From: Nitrospira sp.
GTDB taxonomy: Bacteria > Nitrospirota > Nitrospiria > Nitrospirales > Nitrospiraceae
NCBI GenBank assembly: GCA_022226955.1
Contig: CP092079.1
Location: 2,280,984-2,344,983 of the forward strand
Direction of reading: 5' to 3'
Length of the DNA stretch: 64,000 nt
Made by a program: the position numbers and the translations under genes. The number at the start of each line of letters is the position of its first letter. The first letter of the stretch is position 1. Positions 62,178 through 64,000 of the stretch are shown here, piece by piece. Under the pieces are notes generated by a model that was not told the origin of the DNA, searched no databases, and worked only from the letters and a program-made list of their open reading frames with translations.

Positions 62178-64000
62178 CTACACCGGCCGCTGTGGGCGGC
62201 CAGGCTCCTCCTCATCGTCCCAGAGAGCTTTGATCCCTCGATACTCAGCCTGTTCCCGGCGAGCCGCCTCGCGCTGCGCCTGTTTGCGCTGCTCGCGTTC
62301 CTCGCGGCGTAACGCCACCACCGGCAGCGGATCGATCGTCTGCCAGGCCGGCAGCGTGGCCACGAGACTGGCTAACACGGCCGTGCTGCGCAGCGCCCAG
62401 ACGACAAATCCGACGGACAAGGCCCCGCCGGAGACAGCCGCGACCCTGGTGGAGAAGACCTGCTGCTTGTCCTCCGCCGCCAGCGCATCCAGCAGCGACG
62501 CGGTCACCGCATCCAGCTTGGCCATGAGCAGGTCGTTGACTGGCGGCGGAGATCCGACAGCAGGTGGCAAGGTGGCGCCCGGCTCTTCGGCAGGTCCGGC
62601 ATCGGCGGCACTCACCGCCGTTTCGTTCGTTTCGTAATCCGCTGTACGCTCGTACCGATCGGTGTCCGCCGCAGCGCTGAGAGGGAGCGCCTCTGGCACA
62701 TTGCTCACCCGCGCGGCCGGCTCTTGCACCAGTCCTTCAGGCACCCACCCGGCTGAAACCGGCGCCACGTCTATCGGCTGCAAACTGCCAGGTTCAGGCG
62801 GCGGGGCGATTCCCGCTGGCGGAACGACGAACGGCAGCGGCGGCGCGGCGGACACACCCACTGGCGTCGTGGGCACCAGAGACGGCGGCACGGCATCCGC
62901 CACCCCCGTCACCGTGACCTGAAGGGTTTGCGTCGCACTGCCCCCCTGGCTGTCGGTCACACGGACTTGAACCACGTAGACATTGTCCCCATTCGCATCG
63001 GTGGCGGCTTCAAAATCGCGCGGGGCGGTGAAGCGCAGCGCGCCCGTTGCGGCATCGATCGTGAAAAGCGCCTGGTCGGCTCCCCCGCTAATGGCATAGG
63101 TCAAGGCCTGCGCCGGAAGATCGACGTCCTGGCCGATCACAATGGTGACGGCGCTGATGTGTTCCGCCACAGTGATGGCGGCGGTCGGTCCGCCTCCAGT
63201 GCTCGTGATCGTCGGCGCATCGTTCACCGGAGTAATCGTCAGAGTCACCGTCGTCGAGCCCAGCGTGCCGCCCGCCCCATCGCTCACCGTGAAGGTGAAG
63301 CTGTCGCTGGTCGTCTCCGATCCATCATGCCTATAGACAAGGCGATTAGCCGCGATATCCGCCTGTGTAAATGTGGCGGCGGAGACGCCTGGATTGGTCG
63401 TCAACTCCAGCCTGCCGTGCGCCGGGCCGGTTCCAATCGAGTAGGACAGCTGGACGTCAGCGCTGTCGACATCCGTCACCGCCAATTCGCCGCCGCTGAT
63501 CGTATCGGTTCCTCCTTCCGCACCCGTGCTGCCGGCATTCACGGACAAGACTGGCGCTTCGTTCACGTTCGTCAGCGCGACCGCGAACGTCTCGTCGTAC
63601 ATCAGCCCACCGCTGTCGCTCACTCGCACAGTCACGTTATGGCTCGCCGCCGCTTCATAGTCCAACAGACCGCCATTCGCGACCGTGATGACTCCCGTCG
63701 TGCTGTCGATCGCAAACCGCCCCCCCGCATTGTCGGTCAAGCTATAGGTCTTCGTATCGCCGGCGTCTGGATCGGCCCCCGTCACCGTGCCCACCGCCGT
63801 GCCATTGGCCGCGTTCTCCGCGACCGTATTCGTGGAGAGACTCAGTCCCGTCGGCGCTTCGTTCACAGACGTCACCGTGAGAGAGACCGACGCGGTCTCG
63901 TTGGACATCGGCTGAGCCGCCCCATAGGCAAACTGGCTGGCATGATACTGCGGACTGCCATTGAATGATGGCGACCCAAGGCCGGTCTGATCCCAAGCAT
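62178..64000 (-). CDS. Cadherin-repeat surface protein, C-terminal part
   Basis: The frame runs off the window at 64000, so only the last 607 residues are seen. They contain repeated cadherin/VCBS-type domains (VNEAPTGLSLSTNTVAENAANG, FTVSDGAGGTLGSTTVTLTITPVNDAPTITS, YAISGGADQALFTID with DFEAATDANGD), which normally bind Ca2+. A Pro/Ala-rich linker of about 150 residues, one hydrophobic segment (GGALSVGFVVWALRSTAVLASLVATLPAW) and a charged, Arg/Glu-rich tail end the protein. This C-terminus is typical of giant adhesins anchored in the inner membrane or exported by type I systems. Confidence 0.88.
   Translation of the reverse strand, partial: AWDQTGLGSPSFNGSPQYHASQFAYGAAQPMSNETASVSLTVTSVNEAPTGLSLSTNTVAENAANGTAVGTVTGADPDAGDTKTYSLTDNAGGRFAIDSTTGVITVANGGLLDYEAAASHNVTVRVSDSGGLMYDETFAVALTNVNEAPVLSVNAGSTGAEGGTDTISGGELAVTDVDSADVQLSYSIGTGPAHGRLELTTNPGVSAATFTQADIAANRLVYRHDGSETTSDSFTFTVSDGAGGTLGSTTVTLTITPVNDAPTITSTGGGPTAAITVAEHISAVTIVIGQDVDLPAQALTYAISGGADQALFTIDAATGALRFTAPRDFEAATDANGDNVYVVQVRVTDSQGGSATQTLQVTVTGVADAVPPSLVPTTPVGVSAAPPLPFVVPPAGIAPPPEPGSLQPIDVAPVSAGWVPEGLVQEPAARVSNVPEALPLSAAADTDRYERTADYETNETAVSAADAGPAEEPGATLPPAVGSPPPVNDLLMAKLDAVTASLLDALAAEDKQQVFSTRVAAVSGGALSVGFVVWALRSTAVLASLVATLPAWQTIDPLPVVALRREEREQRKQAQREAARREQAEYRGIKALWDDEEEPGRPQRPV

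Overview
The window looks like a chromosomal stretch of a high-GC, chemolithoautotroph-type bacterium, most likely a Nitrospira relative (phylum Nitrospirota). This is inferred from the gene assortment: a stand-alone NuoF with ferredoxin and A-type Fe-S carrier, a PuuD-type membrane protein, an LDH-like malate dehydrogenase, CbbQ/CbbO-type AAA+/VWA proteins without RuBisCO, a ferredoxin:thioredoxin reductase subunit, and many histidine kinases. No rRNA or marker search was possible, so the genus is not proven.

Layout. 1-4042: the end of an unidentified gene, an AT-rich gap, then a sigma-54 response regulator with its HAMP/GAF histidine kinase. 4503-18322: a 13.8 kb integrative element in a tRNA-Lys(UUU) gene. 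It is bounded by a 44 bp direct repeat of the 5' half of the tRNA and carries a tyrosine integrase at its left end. One long leftward gene train runs from a small Cro/C1-type regulator through an unassigned 360-residue protein, SbcD-like and SbcC-like proteins, a DUF4942 adenine methyltransferase, a J-domain protein, a small membrane protein, an ASCH-like protein, a DUF5131 (Gp37/Gp68) protein and small unknowns to the integrase. A divergent regulator and a PAS protein fill the right end. No capsid, portal, terminase or obvious replicase is present.

18392-30413: housekeeping genes: purA, tRNA-Ala(GGC), an ABC-F ATPase, PilZ, rarA, a hydrolase, a PTPS/QueD-folE pair, an A-type carrier/ferredoxin/nuoF cluster, a PuuD-like protein and mdh. 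30418-36986: a CbbO/NorD-like VWA protein and a CbbQ/NorQ ATPase flank ftrB, a secreted protein, two paralogous glycine-zipper lipoproteins and a YggU protein. 37080-50052: a large hybrid kinase, a YkgJ-acyltransferase fusion, an ATP-grasp-like protein, then a tightly packed rightward run (lysine 2,3-aminomutase, double-domain dCTP deaminase, membrane protein, two glycosyltransferase-family proteins, SDR), and a glutaredoxin/BolA pair. 50310-55023: a four-gene signalling operon (receiver, Rossmann-fused kinase, periplasmic-sensor kinase, haem-binding DUF3365 protein). 55057-64000: AI-2E family transporter, a broken SDR gene, bactofilin, class A PBP, a diguanylate cyclase and the C-terminal part of a giant cadherin-repeat surface protein.

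Two things stand out. One is the tRNA-Lys element, which recombined into the 5' half of the tRNA and so replaced the tRNA's upstream region. The other is a family of intergenic hairpins (29888-30006, 34715-34807, 35291-35380, 48738-48856, plus two half copies). Each lies within about 11 bases of a stop codon, in the same orientation to that gene. Their arms are near-perfect inverted repeats that differ from copy to copy, while the loop carries two conserved GCTCG...GCGCGCA boxes.
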